Part shown: positions 51,967 through 60,267 of the stretch, in pieces
Layout of the letters: every line of letters begins with the position of its first letter
Numbering within the stretch: the stretch's first letter is position 1
Source of the DNA: Amycolatopsis tolypomycina
Lineage (GTDB): Bacteria > Actinomycetota > Actinomycetes > Mycobacteriales > Pseudonocardiaceae
Direction: 5' to 3'
DNA length: 64,000 nt
Assembly (NCBI RefSeq): GCF_900105945.1
Contig: NZ_FNSO01000004.1
Span: 558,001 to 622,000 of the forward strand
Translations under genes and position numbers: made by a program
The notes under the pieces: model-generated
The model's database searches: none
Told to the model about the DNA's origin: nothing
The model's input: only the letters and a program-made list of their open reading frames with translations

Positions 51967-51973
51967 CGGAAGC

Positions 51974-53353
51974 ATGACCACCAACCGTCCCGGCCTTGTG
52001 CTCGCCATCTGTTGCGCCAGCATCGTCGTCGTGGTGATGGACATCTCCATCGTCACCGTCGCCCTGCCTTCGATCCGCCGTGACCTGGGCGCTTCCGTCT
52101 CGAGCCTGCAGTGGACCGTCGACGCCTACACGCTCGTCCTGGCCGCGTTCCTGGTGCTCGCCGGCTCGGCCGCCGACCGGTTCGGCCGCCGTCGCGTCTT
52201 CCGGTGCGGGCTGGCCGTCTTCGGCCTCGGGTCGCTGCTGTGCAGCCTGGCCCCCGGCATCGGCTGGCTGATCGCCGCCCGCGCGCTGCAGGCCGCCGGC
52301 GGCACCATGCTCAACCCGGTCGCGATGGCGATCGTCGCCACCACCTTCCCCGCGCCGGCCGAACGCGCCCGCGCGATCGGCGTGTTCGGCTCGATGTCCG
52401 GCCTGGCGCTGGTGCTCGGGCCGATCCTCGGCGGTGTGCTCGTCGACGGCTTCGGCTGGCGGGCCGTCTTCTGGGTCAACGTGCCGATCATCGCGGCCGC
52501 GCTCGTCGCCACGACGTTGTTCGTGCCCGAGTCGCGGGCGCCGCGGGCCCGCCGCTTCGACCCGGTCGGGCAGGTCCTCGTGCTGCTGGTGCTCGGCAGC
52601 GTCGTCGCCGCCCTCATCGAGGCGCCCCGGCTGGGCTGGACGTCGCCGTGGATCCTCGGCCTGCTCGCCCTCGCCGGCCTCGGCGTGCTGGGCCTCCTCC
52701 GCTACGAACCGCGGCGCGCCGACCCGCTGCTCGAACTGCGGCTGTTCCGCAGCATCGCGTTCAGTTCGGCGATCCTCATGGCACTGCTGGCCCTGTGCGG
52801 GTTCGGGGTGTTCCTCTTCGTCGCCACCCGGTACCTCCAGGAGGTGCGCGGGATGACGGCGCTGGCGGCCGGGCTGTGCCTGCTCCCGGTCGGGCCGGCG
52901 GTGCTCGTGCTGTCCCCGCGCACCGGACGGGTGGTCGGCACGCGGGGTCCACGGGGGCCGCTGGTCGTCGCCGGGACGGCGCTGGCGGCGGGCGGCGCCG
53001 CGGCCGCGTGGCTCGGCCCGGCGACCCCGCTGCCGCTGGTGCTCGCGACCTTCCTGCTGTTCGGAGTCTTCCTCGGCACGGTGAACCCGCCGATCACGAA
53101 CACCGCCGTCGCCGGGATGCCGGGCTCGATGGCCGGGGTGGCGGCCTCGCTGGCCTCCTCCGGCAGGCAGACCGGCACCACCCTGGGGGTCGCGCTCGCC
53201 GGGTCCGCGTCCGGCGTGTGGTGGCTGGTCGCCGGGCTCGGGGCCGGTCTGGTCGCCTTGGCGCTGGCCGGCACCGGACGCCGGGCGGCCGCGACGGCGC
53301 ACCGGGCGGCCGCCCTGTTCGACGAGCTCAGCCGCCCGCGACCGACGGGATGA
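51974..53353 (+). CDS. MFS drug:H+ antiporter (DHA2-like, 14 TM)
   Basis: The 459-residue transporter has motif C-like and motif A features: LPSIRRDLGASVSSLQWTVDAYTL (helix 2 region), GSAADRFGRRRVF (motif A, helix 2-3 loop), AARALQAAGGTMLNPVAMAIV and GLALVLGPILGGVLVDGFGWRAVFWVNVP (motif C). Fourteen-helix DHA2 proteins export drugs or antibiotics, so with a divergent MerR it probably forms an inducible efflux unit. The start ATG 51974 follows TAGCGT-N7. Its 3' end overlaps the convergent moaD-like gene by 26 bp. Confidence 0.9.
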   Translation: MTTNRPGLVLAICCASIVVVVMDISIVTVALPSIRRDLGASVSSLQWTVDAYTLVLAAFLVLAGSAADRFGRRRVFRCGLAVFGLGSLLCSLAPGIGWLIAARALQAAGGTMLNPVAMAIVATTFPAPAERARAIGVFGSMSGLALVLGPILGGVLVDGFGWRAVFWVNVPIIAAALVATTLFVPESRAPRARRFDPVGQVLVLLVLGSVVAALIEAPRLGWTSPWILGLLALAGLGVLGLLRYEPRRADPLLELRLFRSIAFSSAILMALLALCGFGVFLFVATRYLQEVRGMTALAAGLCLLPVGPAVLVLSPRTGRVVGTRGPRGPLVVAGTALAAGGAAAAWLGPATPLPLVLATFLLFGVFLGTVNPPITNTAVAGMPGSMAGVAASLASSGRQTGTTLGVALAGSASGVWWLVAGLGAGLVALALAGTGRRAAATAHRAAALFDELSRPRPTG

Positions 53354-53612
53354 TCTGCACCTCGGCGTCCGCCCGCAGCGGCGTCTCGGTGCCTTCGCGA
53401 CGGCGGCACTCCTCGCCGTCGACGTAGAAGTTGACGTACCGGCGCAGCCTCGCCTGCTCGTCACGCAGCCGCCGCTCCAGCGCCGGGTACCGCTCGGCGA
53501 GCGCGTCGAGCAGGGCACCCAGCGTGGCCGGCTCGCCGACCTCGACGTCCAGCTTGGCTTCGCCGCCGGCCTTCTCCCGCAGGGTCCCGGGCAGCAGCAC
53601 GGTGATCCGCAC
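53328..53612 (-). CDS. MoaD/ThiS-family sulfur-carrier protein
   Basis: The 94-residue ubiquitin-fold protein ends in VQIIPSVAGG, the C-terminal Gly-Gly that is thiocarboxylated in MoaD and ThiS. It begins MRITVLLPGTLREKAGGE and has LGALLDALAERYPALERRL. It follows the BNR-repeat gene by 3 bp and is probably cotranscribed. From memory this pair recurs in actinobacteria, hinting at a joint role, but no molybdopterin or thiamin genes are nearby, so the sulfur acceptor is unknown. Confidence 0.85.
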   Translation of the reverse strand: MRITVLLPGTLREKAGGEAKLDVEVGEPATLGALLDALAERYPALERRLRDEQARLRRYVNFYVDGEECRRREGTETPLRADAEVQIIPSVAGG

Positions 53613-53615
53613 GGT

Positions 53616-54698
53616 TCACACCCTCGCGGCGCGGACGCTCAGCACGTCGGGCAGGTGGGCCGCGACGAGCTGCCAGCTGTCGCCGTCGTCGCGGCTGGCG
53701 TAGACGTCACCGGTCCGCGAGCCGAAGTACACCCCGGCCGGGTCGGCGTCGTCGGTGCACATCGCGTCGCGCATGACGCCGGCCCAGTACCCGTCCGGCA
53801 GGCCCGGCCCGAGCGCCTCCCACGACTTCCCGGCGTCCTCGCTGCGGTACACCCGGCAGCGGCCGTCCGGCGGGAACCGCATCGCGTCGGCGACCAGCGG
53901 GAAGGTGTAGATCACCTCGGGCCGGTGCGGGTGGACGACGATGGGGAAGCCGAAGTCGCTCGGCAGGCCGTCGGCGATGGACTGCCAGGTCGCGCCGGCG
54001 TCGTCGCTGCGGTAGACGCCGTGGTGGACCTGGGCGAACAGCCGGTCCGGCTCGGCCGGGTGCCGCGTGACCTTGTGCACGCACTGGCCGTACTCGGGGT
54101 ACGGGTCGGGCACGTGGACCGCCTTGATGCCGGTGTTGCTCGCCGCCCACGACGCGCCGCCGTCCGCGGTGCGGTAGACGCCGCCGGTCGACATCGCCAC
54201 GGTGACGCGGGCGGGGTCGGTGGGATGGGGGAGCACGGTGTGGATGGCCTTGCCGCCGCCCCCGGGCGTCCAGTGCTCGCGGTGCGGGTGGTCCCACAGG
54301 CCGCGGACGAGCTCGTAGGTGCGGCCGCCGTCGGTGGAGCGGAACAGCGCGGACGGCTCGGTGCCGGCGTAGACGACGTCCGGCTCGCTCGCCGGGCCGG
54401 GCACGAGCTGCCACGCCCTGGCCAGCGATTCGCCGGTGTCCGCCGGGAACGCGATCGGGGCGTGGTCGGGTTCGGCCCAGGTGGCGCCCAGGTCGTCGCT
54501 CGTGGCCACGCTCGGCCCGAAGTGCTCGCTGGTGACCCCGGCCAGCAGCCGCGGGGTGGCGCGGCGGGTGTCGATGCCGACCGCGTACACCTCCGTCATC
54601 GGGTGGTGCGGGCCGGTGACGTCCCAGGTGGCGCGGTCGTCCGTGCTGGTCGCCAGCCACAGGCCCTTGCGCGTGCCGATCGCGAGCAGGACGGGCAT
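53616..54698 (-). CDS. BNR/sialidase-like beta-propeller protein
   Basis: The 360-residue protein has repeated Asp-box-like S/T-x-D-x-G-x-T/S-W motifs: ATSDDLGATWAEP, RSTDGGRTYELV, RTADGGASWAAS, RSDDAGATWQSI, RSEDAGKSWEAL, ASRDDGDSWQLV. Each sits on a propeller blade, as in sialidases and VPS10-like proteins. No sialidase arginine triad is identified, so it may be a structural or binding propeller. There is no signal peptide. GGGAGGAAGG precedes ATG 54696-54698. It pairs with the moaD-like gene downstream. Confidence 0.85.
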   Translation of the reverse strand: MPVLLAIGTRKGLWLATSTDDRATWDVTGPHHPMTEVYAVGIDTRRATPRLLAGVTSEHFGPSVATSDDLGATWAEPDHAPIAFPADTGESLARAWQLVPGPASEPDVVYAGTEPSALFRSTDGGRTYELVRGLWDHPHREHWTPGGGGKAIHTVLPHPTDPARVTVAMSTGGVYRTADGGASWAASNTGIKAVHVPDPYPEYGQCVHKVTRHPAEPDRLFAQVHHGVYRSDDAGATWQSIADGLPSDFGFPIVVHPHRPEVIYTFPLVADAMRFPPDGRCRVYRSEDAGKSWEALGPGLPDGYWAGVMRDAMCTDDADPAGVYFGSRTGDVYASRDDGDSWQLVAAHLPDVLSVRAARV

Positions 54699-54864
54699 CC
54701 TTCCTCCCCTTCTCCGGGTGATGCGGGTCACAGGTACTCTGCCCGAAAAATCTCTCCGGGGAAATGTCGAACGCCGGTCGCGGCCGTTCGACGCGGGGGT
54801 GAAGGCCGGTCACCGCGTCCGGGAACGCACCGGACCCCGGCCGTAAAACACCAGGGAGGACACC

Positions 54865-55236
54865 ATGCGGTTTCTCATGATGCACCGGGTCGACGAGCAG
54901 GACCCGAAGAGCTGGAACCCCAGCCAGGAGTTCATCGAGAAGATGGGCGCGTTCATCCAGGAGTCGGCGGAGAAGGACATCCTGATCACCGCGGAGGGCG
55001 TGCACCCGACGGAGAAGGGCTCGCTGGTCCGCAAGCCGCGCGGTGCCGCGATCCGCGTGACCGACGGCCCGTTCGCCGAGGCCAAGGAGGTCATCGGCGG
55101 GTTCGCGCTGATCAACGCGGCGGACCGGGCGGAGGCCGTCGAGTTCGCCAAGCGGTACGTCGAACTGTTCGACCAGGACATCGAGGTGGAGATCCGCCAG
55201 GTCGTCGAGTTCGACGAGCTGCCGACGCAGGACTGA
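54865..55236 (+). CDS. YciI/DGPF-domain protein
   Basis: The 123-residue protein starts MRFLMMHRVDE and contains the DGPF motif in RVTDGPFAEAKEVIGGFALI, the YciI-related dimeric alpha/beta fold, with an acidic C-terminus (EVEIRQVVEFDELPTQD). Biochemical function is uncertain; some are enzymatic or ligand-binding. A second member at 57959 is operonic with an ECF sigma factor, but here no sigma factor follows. GGGAGGACACC precedes ATG 54865. Confidence 0.85.
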   Translation: MRFLMMHRVDEQDPKSWNPSQEFIEKMGAFIQESAEKDILITAEGVHPTEKGSLVRKPRGAAIRVTDGPFAEAKEVIGGFALINAADRAEAVEFAKRYVELFDQDIEVEIRQVVEFDELPTQD

Positions 55237-55358
55237 CGCCCCTCCGGTGGCGCCGGGCAGTGGCTCCGCTGCTCCGGCGCCGCCGTCCGGTGGACGACCG
55301 TTGTGCCCGGGTGCGGTTCGGGCCAGGGTGGGTTCCTGCCGTCGGGGAGGGAGCGGAC

Positions 55359-56237
55359 TTGAGCGGAGACCGGACCCGGCCCGACCTGTCCGCCGTGCTC
55401 GCCGTCGTGCTCGCCGTGCCCGTGGTGGCCAGCAGCCTGCTCGTGCTCGGCCTCGCCGGGAAGCTCGCCTGGCCGCCGTACTTCTGGGTCCTGCCCGCCG
55501 GCTGGGCGCTGCTCGGCGGGATCACCTTCGTGCCCGCCTTCGAGCACTTCCTGCTGCCGCTGACGTTCGGCATGCGGCAGCCGACCTCGCGGGAGCTCGC
55601 GCGGCTCACCCCGAGCTGGGAGGCAGTCTGCACCGCCGCGGGGGTCGACGGCGCTCGCTACCGGCTGTGGGTCGACCGCTCCCGCGCACTCAACGCGTTC
55701 GCCGCGGGTGGCCGGACCGTCGCCGTCACGCGGACCGCGCTGGACCTGCCGCCACCGAGCCTGGAGGCGATCCTGGCGCACGAGCTCGGCCACCACCTCG
55801 CCGGGCACACGCGGCTTTCGCTGTACGTCTGGTGGCTGGAGCTGCCCGCCCGGCTGCTGACCCGCCTGCTCCGGCTGCTCGCGCTGGCCGTCCCCCACGT
55901 CGGGCGCGCGTTCGCCGCCTTCGGGCGGTCGGTCGCCGTGCTCGTCACCGTACTGCTGACGCTGGGCGTGCTGACCGCGCTCGCCTTCCTCGACCCGTGG
56001 CTGCTGCTGGCGCCACTGCTCGGTCCGGTGCTGGCCTGGTCGAAACGGCTCGGCGAGTACCGGGCCGACCTGATGGCGGCGCGGCTGGGCTACGGCCCGG
56101 AGCTGATCTCCCTGTTCCGGGAGTGGATCCGGGCAAGCGGCGGCGACGAGCGGCGGCTGTGGGCGCGGCTGCTGGCCGGGCACCCGGCCCACGTCGACCG
56201 GATCAAGAAGCTGCAGGACCGCGGCTTCCGAGCGTGA
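55359..56237 (+). CDS. M48-family membrane metallopeptidase
   Basis: The 292-residue protein has two N-terminal helices (VLAVVLAVPVVASSLLVLGLAG and WVLPAGWALLGGITFVPAFEHFL), the HEXXH site in ILAHELGHHLAGHTRL, two later helices (VAVLVTVLLTLGVLTALAFL, WLLLAPLLGPVLAW), and the third-ligand Glu region EYRADLMAARLG. This is the HtpX/Ste24 plan, with the active site cytosolic. TTG 55359 has GGGGAGGGAG upstream; GTG 55311 is in frame but lacks a good ribosome-binding site. Its end overlaps the convergent oxidoreductase by 35 bp. Confidence 0.85.
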   Translation: MSGDRTRPDLSAVLAVVLAVPVVASSLLVLGLAGKLAWPPYFWVLPAGWALLGGITFVPAFEHFLLPLTFGMRQPTSRELARLTPSWEAVCTAAGVDGARYRLWVDRSRALNAFAAGGRTVAVTRTALDLPPPSLEAILAHELGHHLAGHTRLSLYVWWLELPARLLTRLLRLLALAVPHVGRAFAAFGRSVAVLVTVLLTLGVLTALAFLDPWLLLAPLLGPVLAWSKRLGEYRADLMAARLGYGPELISLFREWIRASGGDERRLWARLLAGHPAHVDRIKKLQDRGFRA

Positions 56238-57189
56238 GCACGACCTTGCCCGCCGAGTGTCCCCGGTGGACGTGGTCGATCGCGGCCACGGCGTCGGCGA
56301 GCGGGTACGTGCGATCCAGCACGGGAGTCAGCGGGCCGGCCTCGATCGTTTCGCGCAGGACTTCGAGGTCCGTGCCGCGGACGGTGGAGATGAGCCCGCG
56401 CAGCCGCTGTTTCACGAACGGGTTCAGCACCGCGGCCCGCAGCACCCGCTGGATGCCGCCCAGCCACTTGCCGCCTTCGCCGCCGACGATGACGAGCGTG
56501 CCGCGCGGGGCCAGCGCCCGGCGCAGGTGGGCGAGCGAGCGCAGGCCCGCCGTGTCCAGGATCAGGTCGTGGCGCCGGTCGGTGAAGTCCGCGCACGTGT
56601 AGTCGACGACGTGGTCGGCGCCGAGTTCGCGGACCAGGTCCACCTTGCCCGTGCTGCACACCGCGGTGACTTCGGCGCCGAAGGTCTTGGCCAGCTGCAC
56701 CGCGAACGACCCGACCCCGCCCGCGGCGCCGATCACCAGCACGGACTGGCCCGGCCGGACCCCGCCCGCGTCACGCAGGCCCTGCAGGGCGGTGCAGCCG
56801 GAGATCGCGACGGCCGCCGCCTGCTCGAACGAGAGCCGGGCCGGTTTCCCCGCGACCCGGTCGGCCTTGGCGACGGCGTACTCGGCGAACGCGCCGGCGC
56901 ACTCGCCGAACACCTCGTCGCCGGGGTGGAACTTCGTCACGCCTTCGCCGGTCTGCTCGACCGTGCCCGCGAAGTCGAGGCCGCGCACGGAGTTCTTCGG
57001 CCTGCGCAGGCCGAAACCGAGCAGGCGCACCAGGTACGGCTGCCCGGTGGTCAGGTGCCAGACGCCCGGGTCGACGCCGGCCGCGTGCACGCGCACGAGG
57101 ACCTCGCCGGGCCCGGGCGCCGGTCTCGCGATGTCGCGCGGTTCGAGAACGCCGGGATTTCCGTAGCGGTCCTGGACGATGGCTTTCAC
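56203..57189 (-). CDS. NAD(P)-dependent alcohol dehydrogenase/quinone oxidoreductase (MDR family)
   Basis: The 328-residue medium-chain reductase shows a GroES-like domain (RPAPGPGEVLVRVHAAGVDPGVW, GLDFAGTVEQTGEGVTKFHPGDEVFGE) and a Rossmann domain (VLVIGAAGGVGSFAVQLAKTFGAEVTAV). It has no structural or catalytic zinc Cys set, so it is a QOR/zeta-crystallin-like NADPH reductase rather than a zinc ADH. Its GTG overlaps the small XRE regulator's stop (GTGA), so it belongs to a leftward operon: membrane protein, XRE, oxidoreductase. The substrate is unknown. Confidence 0.88.
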   Translation of the reverse strand: MKAIVQDRYGNPGVLEPRDIARPAPGPGEVLVRVHAAGVDPGVWHLTTGQPYLVRLLGFGLRRPKNSVRGLDFAGTVEQTGEGVTKFHPGDEVFGECAGAFAEYAVAKADRVAGKPARLSFEQAAAVAISGCTALQGLRDAGGVRPGQSVLVIGAAGGVGSFAVQLAKTFGAEVTAVCSTGKVDLVRELGADHVVDYTCADFTDRRHDLILDTAGLRSLAHLRRALAPRGTLVIVGGEGGKWLGGIQRVLRAAVLNPFVKQRLRGLISTVRGTDLEVLRETIEAGPLTPVLDRTYPLADAVAAIDHVHRGHSAGKVVLTLGSRGPAAS

Positions 57190-57410
57190 GACGACTCCTC
57201 CGGGTACTGGAACACTTCTTCGAGCGGGACGCTGAACACGTGCGCGATCTGGAACGCCATCTCGAGCGAGGGCGAGTAGCGGCCCTGCTCGATGGCGATG
57301 ACGGTCTGGCGGGTGACGCCCAGCCGGCCGGCGAGCTCGGCCTGCGTCATCTGGCCGTGCGAGAACCGGAGGGCGCGCAGCGAGTTCGTGACGCGGGTCG
57401 GCTTCACCAC
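57186..57410 (-). CDS. Small XRE-type helix-turn-helix regulator
   Basis: The 74-residue regulator is little more than a helix-turn-helix (VTNSLRALRFSHGQMTQAELAGRLGVTRQTVIAIEQGRYSPSLEMAFQIAHVFSVPLEEVF). It matches the short actinobacterial/archaeal XRE subfamily (YozG-like) often linked to a two- or four-helix membrane protein, exactly as here: it follows the membrane gene with a 7-bp overlap and precedes the oxidoreductase. It likely controls its own operon, whose promoter overlaps a TGTCAA/TTGACA dyad. Confidence 0.88.
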   Translation of the reverse strand: MVKPTRVTNSLRALRFSHGQMTQAELAGRLGVTRQTVIAIEQGRYSPSLEMAFQIAHVFSVPLEEVFQYPEESS

Positions 57411-57826
57411 GGCTGGAAACCCTTGCGGTAGGCAAAGATCCGGGCGATCGACCCGAGGAGCGCCGAAAGCGTGAAGGCCAGGTAGATGACGTTGGCGATC
57501 CAGAAGTGGGGCGCCTCGGCCATGGCCAGCAGCAGCGCGGCGACGGCGCCGATGACGACGAACGAGTGGCCGACGTGCTCGCCCAGCCTGCCGATTTCGT
57601 GGTCGCGCTGATCCTTCGCGCCGTCCTTCGACACGATCGCGACGACGATGCTGAGCACGATCGTCGCGACGATGGACGTGCCGACCGTCCAGAGCAGCGC
57701 CGCGACGTAGGGGACTTCGGCCAGCGGCCGCCCACCGGCCCGGCCGAGGACCAGCACGAGGTACACCGCGTAGCTCACCACCGCGGCGAACCCGAGGATC
57801 CAGGCGTTCTTCTCTTCGTGGGTCAC
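57404..57826 (-). CDS. Four-helix integral membrane protein linked to XRE regulator
   Basis: The 140-residue protein has four hydrophobic helices: NAWILGFAAVVSYAVYLVLVL, VPYVAALLWTVGTSIVATIVLSIVVAIV, VGHSFVVIGAVAALLLAMAE and FWIANVIYLAFTLSALLGSIA. A charged loop (SKDGAKDQRDHEIGRLGEH) lies in the middle. Its role is unknown. I placed the start at GTG 57826 because a consensus promoter (TTGACA-N17-TACCTT) sits 6 nt upstream, making the mRNA leaderless. Longer starts at 57853 and 57874 would read through this promoter and add unusual residues. Confidence 0.8.
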   Translation of the reverse strand: MTHEEKNAWILGFAAVVSYAVYLVLVLGRAGGRPLAEVPYVAALLWTVGTSIVATIVLSIVVAIVSKDGAKDQRDHEIGRLGEHVGHSFVVIGAVAALLLAMAEAPHFWIANVIYLAFTLSALLGSIARIFAYRKGFQPW

Positions 57827-57832
57827 CTCGCC

Positions 57833-57861
57833 AAGGTAAAACAAACCAGACATCGTGTCAA
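57833..57861 (-). promoter_or_regulatory. Consensus sigma70-type leaderless promoter
   Basis: Minus strand: TTGACA (57861-57856), exactly 17 bp, TACCTT (57838-57833), then 6 nt and GTG 57826. It is the best -35/-10 pair I found in the window, and its position defines a leaderless mRNA for the membrane/XRE/oxidoreductase operon. Confidence 0.75.
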
Positions 57862-57873
57862 AGTTTCTTGACA
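57856..57873. promoter_or_regulatory. Inverted repeat TGTCAA-N6-TTGACA, candidate XRE operator
   Basis: A perfect 6-bp dyad (57856-57861 and 57868-57873) overlaps the -35 element. It is the expected size and place for a small XRE autorepressor dimer. The plus-strand TTGACA of the dyad has no -10 partner. Confidence 0.5.
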
Positions 57874-57958
57874 TGAGAAAATGTGCCCGCGGGCCTGTCC
57901 AACGGGCCGGCCGCCGTTCGTAGTGCTGGCGTACGGCAACCGAGCCACTGGAGGAACC

Positions 57959-58309
57959 GTGAAGTACCTGATGCTGATCAACGCCGCGCTCGACGCCGAC
58001 GGCGCGCCCACCGGCTGCAGCACGCCCGACGACTGGATGCTGTTCGACAAGTCGCTCAAGGAAGCCGGGGTGTACGTCGGCGGCGACTCGGTCGCCGACT
58101 TCACCACGGCGGCCACGGTCAAGGTCGACGAGCGCGGCGAGCGGCTCGTCACCGACGGCCCGTTCGCCGAGTCCCGGGAGGTCCTCGGCGGCTACTTCGT
58201 CGTCGACGTGCCGGACCTCGACGTCGCGCTCGACTGGGCGGCGCGCTGCCCGGGGTCCCGCGACGGCGGGTCGATCGTGGTCCGGCCGCTCGCCGGCTAC
58301 GAGGGCTGA
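57959..58309 (+). CDS. YciI/DGPF-domain protein paired with ECF sigma factor
   Basis: The 116-residue protein starts MKYLMLINAALDADG and has RLVTDGPFAESREVLGGYFVVDV (DGPF motif). GGAGG is 5 nt before GTG 57959. It precedes the sigma factor gene by 5 bp. DGPF proteins are the genetic hallmark of the ECF42 sigma group (from memory) and are probable target or accessory proteins rather than anti-sigma factors, since the sigma factor carries its own C-terminal regulatory domain. Confidence 0.9.
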   Translation: MKYLMLINAALDADGAPTGCSTPDDWMLFDKSLKEAGVYVGGDSVADFTTAATVKVDERGERLVTDGPFAESREVLGGYFVVDVPDLDVALDWAARCPGSRDGGSIVVRPLAGYEG

Positions 58310-58314
58310 CGCCG

Positions 58315-59559
58315 GTGACCGGGCGGGCGCAGCCCTGGCCGGCCATCGAGGCGGTGTTCCGGGAGGAGCGCGGGCTGTTGCTGGCCGCGCTCGTCCGCCG
58401 GTTCGGCGACCTCGACCTGGCCGAGGAGGTGACGTCGGAGGCGATCGAGGCGGCGCTGGTGCACTGGCCTGCCGAGGGCGTGCCGCCGAAGCCGGGCGCC
58501 TGGCTGATGACGACGGCCCGGCGCAAGGCGGTCGACCGCCTCCGTCGTGACCAGGCTTACGCGGCCCGGCTCGCGGTGCTGCAGGTCGAGGCCGAGCGCG
58601 CGGCGCCCGCCCCGCCCTTTTCGGAGGGTGGTCTTCCCGACGAGCGGCTCCAGTTGTTCTTCACGTGCGCGCACCCGGCGCTGCCGGCGGAGGACCGCGC
58701 GGCGCTGACGTTGCGCTGCCTGGCCGGGCTGACGACGCCGGAGGTGGCGCGGGCGTTCCTGGTGCCGAGCGCGACGATGGGCAAGCGGATCGTGCGGGCG
58801 AAGAACCGGATCCGCGCGCTGCGGATCCCGTTCCGGGTCCCGGACGCGGCCGAGCTCCCCGGGCGGCTGCCGGGCGTGCTGCAGGTGGTGTATTCGATCT
58901 TCACCGAGGGCTACGCGGCGAGTGCGGGCCCCGACCTGCAGCGGCCGGCCCTGGCGGAGGAGGCGATCCGCCTGGCCCGCATCCTCCGCCGCCTGCTGCC
59001 GGACGAGCGGGAGGTGGCGGGCCTGCTGGCCCTCATGCTGCTGATCCACGCCCGCCGCGAAACCCGGACGGGCCCGGACGGCGACCTGGTGCTCCTCGAC
59101 GACCAGGACCGCACCCGCTGGGACGGTTCGATGATCGAGGAGGGCGCGGCACTGGTGGTGGCGGCCCTGACCGGCGGACCCCCGGGCCGCTACGGAGTCC
59201 AGGCGGCGATCGCGGCCCTGCACGACGAGGCCGCGGACGTGGCGAGCACGGACTGGCCGCAGATCGTGGGGTTGTACGAAGTGCTGCGCGGGCTGGCGCC
59301 GTCACCGGTGGTGGAGCTGAACCGCGCGGTGGCGGTGGCGATGCGGGACGGACCGGAGGCGGGGTTGGCGTTACTGGGGGAACTGGCGGCGGAGCCGAGG
59401 TTGCGCGAGTACAGCCCGTTCGCGGCGGCCCGGGGTGACCTGCTCAGCCGCCTCGGCCGGGGTGAGGAGGCGGCGGTGGCGTACCGGGAGGCGTTGTCGC
59501 TGGCCGGAACGGAGCCGGAGAGGCTGCACCTGCGGCGGCTGGCCTCCGGCCCCCGGTGA
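58315..59559 (+). CDS. ECF42-type RNA polymerase sigma factor
   Basis: The 414-residue protein has an ECF core: sigma2 (AVFREERGLLLAALVRRFGDLDLAEEVTSEAIEAALVHW, WLMTTARRKAVDRLRR) and sigma4 (AALTLRCLAGLTTPEVARAFLVPSATMGKRIVRAKNRI). It then has a C-terminal extension of ~230 residues (VLQVVYSIFTEGYAASAG; TPR-like AVAYREALSLAG at the end) typical of ECF42. There is no anti-sigma gene; control is likely by the extension. Region 4 reads well and the protein is complete. It follows the DGPF gene and ends at a double hairpin. Confidence 0.92.
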   Translation: MTGRAQPWPAIEAVFREERGLLLAALVRRFGDLDLAEEVTSEAIEAALVHWPAEGVPPKPGAWLMTTARRKAVDRLRRDQAYAARLAVLQVEAERAAPAPPFSEGGLPDERLQLFFTCAHPALPAEDRAALTLRCLAGLTTPEVARAFLVPSATMGKRIVRAKNRIRALRIPFRVPDAAELPGRLPGVLQVVYSIFTEGYAASAGPDLQRPALAEEAIRLARILRRLLPDEREVAGLLALMLLIHARRETRTGPDGDLVLLDDQDRTRWDGSMIEEGAALVVAALTGGPPGRYGVQAAIAALHDEAADVASTDWPQIVGLYEVLRGLAPSPVVELNRAVAVAMRDGPEAGLALLGELAAEPRLREYSPFAAARGDLLSRLGRGEEAAVAYREALSLAGTEPERLHLRRLASGPR

Positions 59560-59574
59560 TCATTCTACCGGTCG

Positions 59575-59637
59575 CCACCGACAGTTCCGGCGGAAAGCGG
59601 GAACTGTCGGTGGTCCCCGGTAAGCTGGATACCGGGG
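59575..59637. terminator. Two tandem hairpins, bidirectional terminator
   Basis: Hairpin 1: CCACCGACAGTTCC (59575-59588) with GGAACTGTCGGTGG (59600-59613), a perfect 14 bp. Hairpin 2: CCCCGGTA (59615-59622) with TACCGGGG (59630-59637), 8 bp. They occupy the 87 bp between the convergent sigma factor and enoyl-CoA hydratase genes. Confidence 0.85.
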
Positions 59638-59646
59638 GCCGGAGGC

Positions 59647-60267
59647 CTACCCCGCCCGCAGAGCCGCCACGGCCGGCGCGAACATCGTCGTCTTGATCGC
59701 GCCCAGTGTTCCGCGGTCCTTGCCCACCAGGCCTTCCACTCGCGTCCGGGCCACCTTCACCACTTCGCCCTCGGCCGCGGTCTCGTCCACCAGCCCGATC
59801 TCCGCCGCCTCCGGGCCGCCGAACCGTCGCGCCGTCGTCATCGATGCCACCGCTGCCGCGGGGGTCAGTTTGCCCTGGATCAACGCCGCCATGCCCGGGG
59901 TGAACGGGATGTTGATGTCCGCTTCCGGGAAACAGAAGTAGCCCCGGTCCGCGCGCATCACGCGGAAGTCGTGCGCCATCGCCAGCATTGCGCCCGCCCC
60001 GAACGCGTGGCCGTTGATCGCCGCGATCGTCGGGACCGGCAGTGTCAGCACGCGGGCGAACAGCTCCTGCACCTGCGCGACGTACTCCGAAGCCCGGTCA
60101 CTGTGCGCCGTCAGCCATTCGAGGTCCAGGCCGTTCGAATAGAACTTGCCGCCGCCCGTGGTCAGCAGGGCTCCCTCGACACCGTCCAAAAAGGAATGGA
60201 CGCGCTGCAGCCAGTCCGGTGAGAAGCGGTTTTCGTCGTCGCCGAGGTCGAGCACGGAAACGGTCAC
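59647..60267 (-). CDS. Enoyl-CoA hydratase/isomerase-family protein
   Basis: The 206-residue crotonase-fold protein has the oxyanion-hole sequences GALLTTGGGKFYSNGLDLEWL and TIAAINGHAFGAGAMLAMAHDFRV. It is short (usual 250-270) because the N- and C-terminal helices are reduced, and the two catalytic glutamates are not obvious (FCFPEADINIPFTPGMAALI has one Glu). It may be an isomerase-like member. GTG 60267 overlaps the upstream TetR stop (GTGA), and AAAAGGA precedes it, so regulator and enzyme form one operon. Confidence 0.85.
   Translation of the reverse strand: MTVSVLDLGDDENRFSPDWLQRVHSFLDGVEGALLTTGGGKFYSNGLDLEWLTAHSDRASEYVAQVQELFARVLTLPVPTIAAINGHAFGAGAMLAMAHDFRVMRADRGYFCFPEADINIPFTPGMAALIQGKLTPAAAVASMTTARRFGGPEAAEIGLVDETAAEGEVVKVARTRVEGLVGKDRGTLGAIKTTMFAPAVAALRAG

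Noticed and set aside
57868..57873. Plus-strand TTGACA as the -35 for the DGPF/ECF operon
   Set aside because: The position 17 bp downstream is G/C-rich without a -10; it is explained as half of an inverted repeat.
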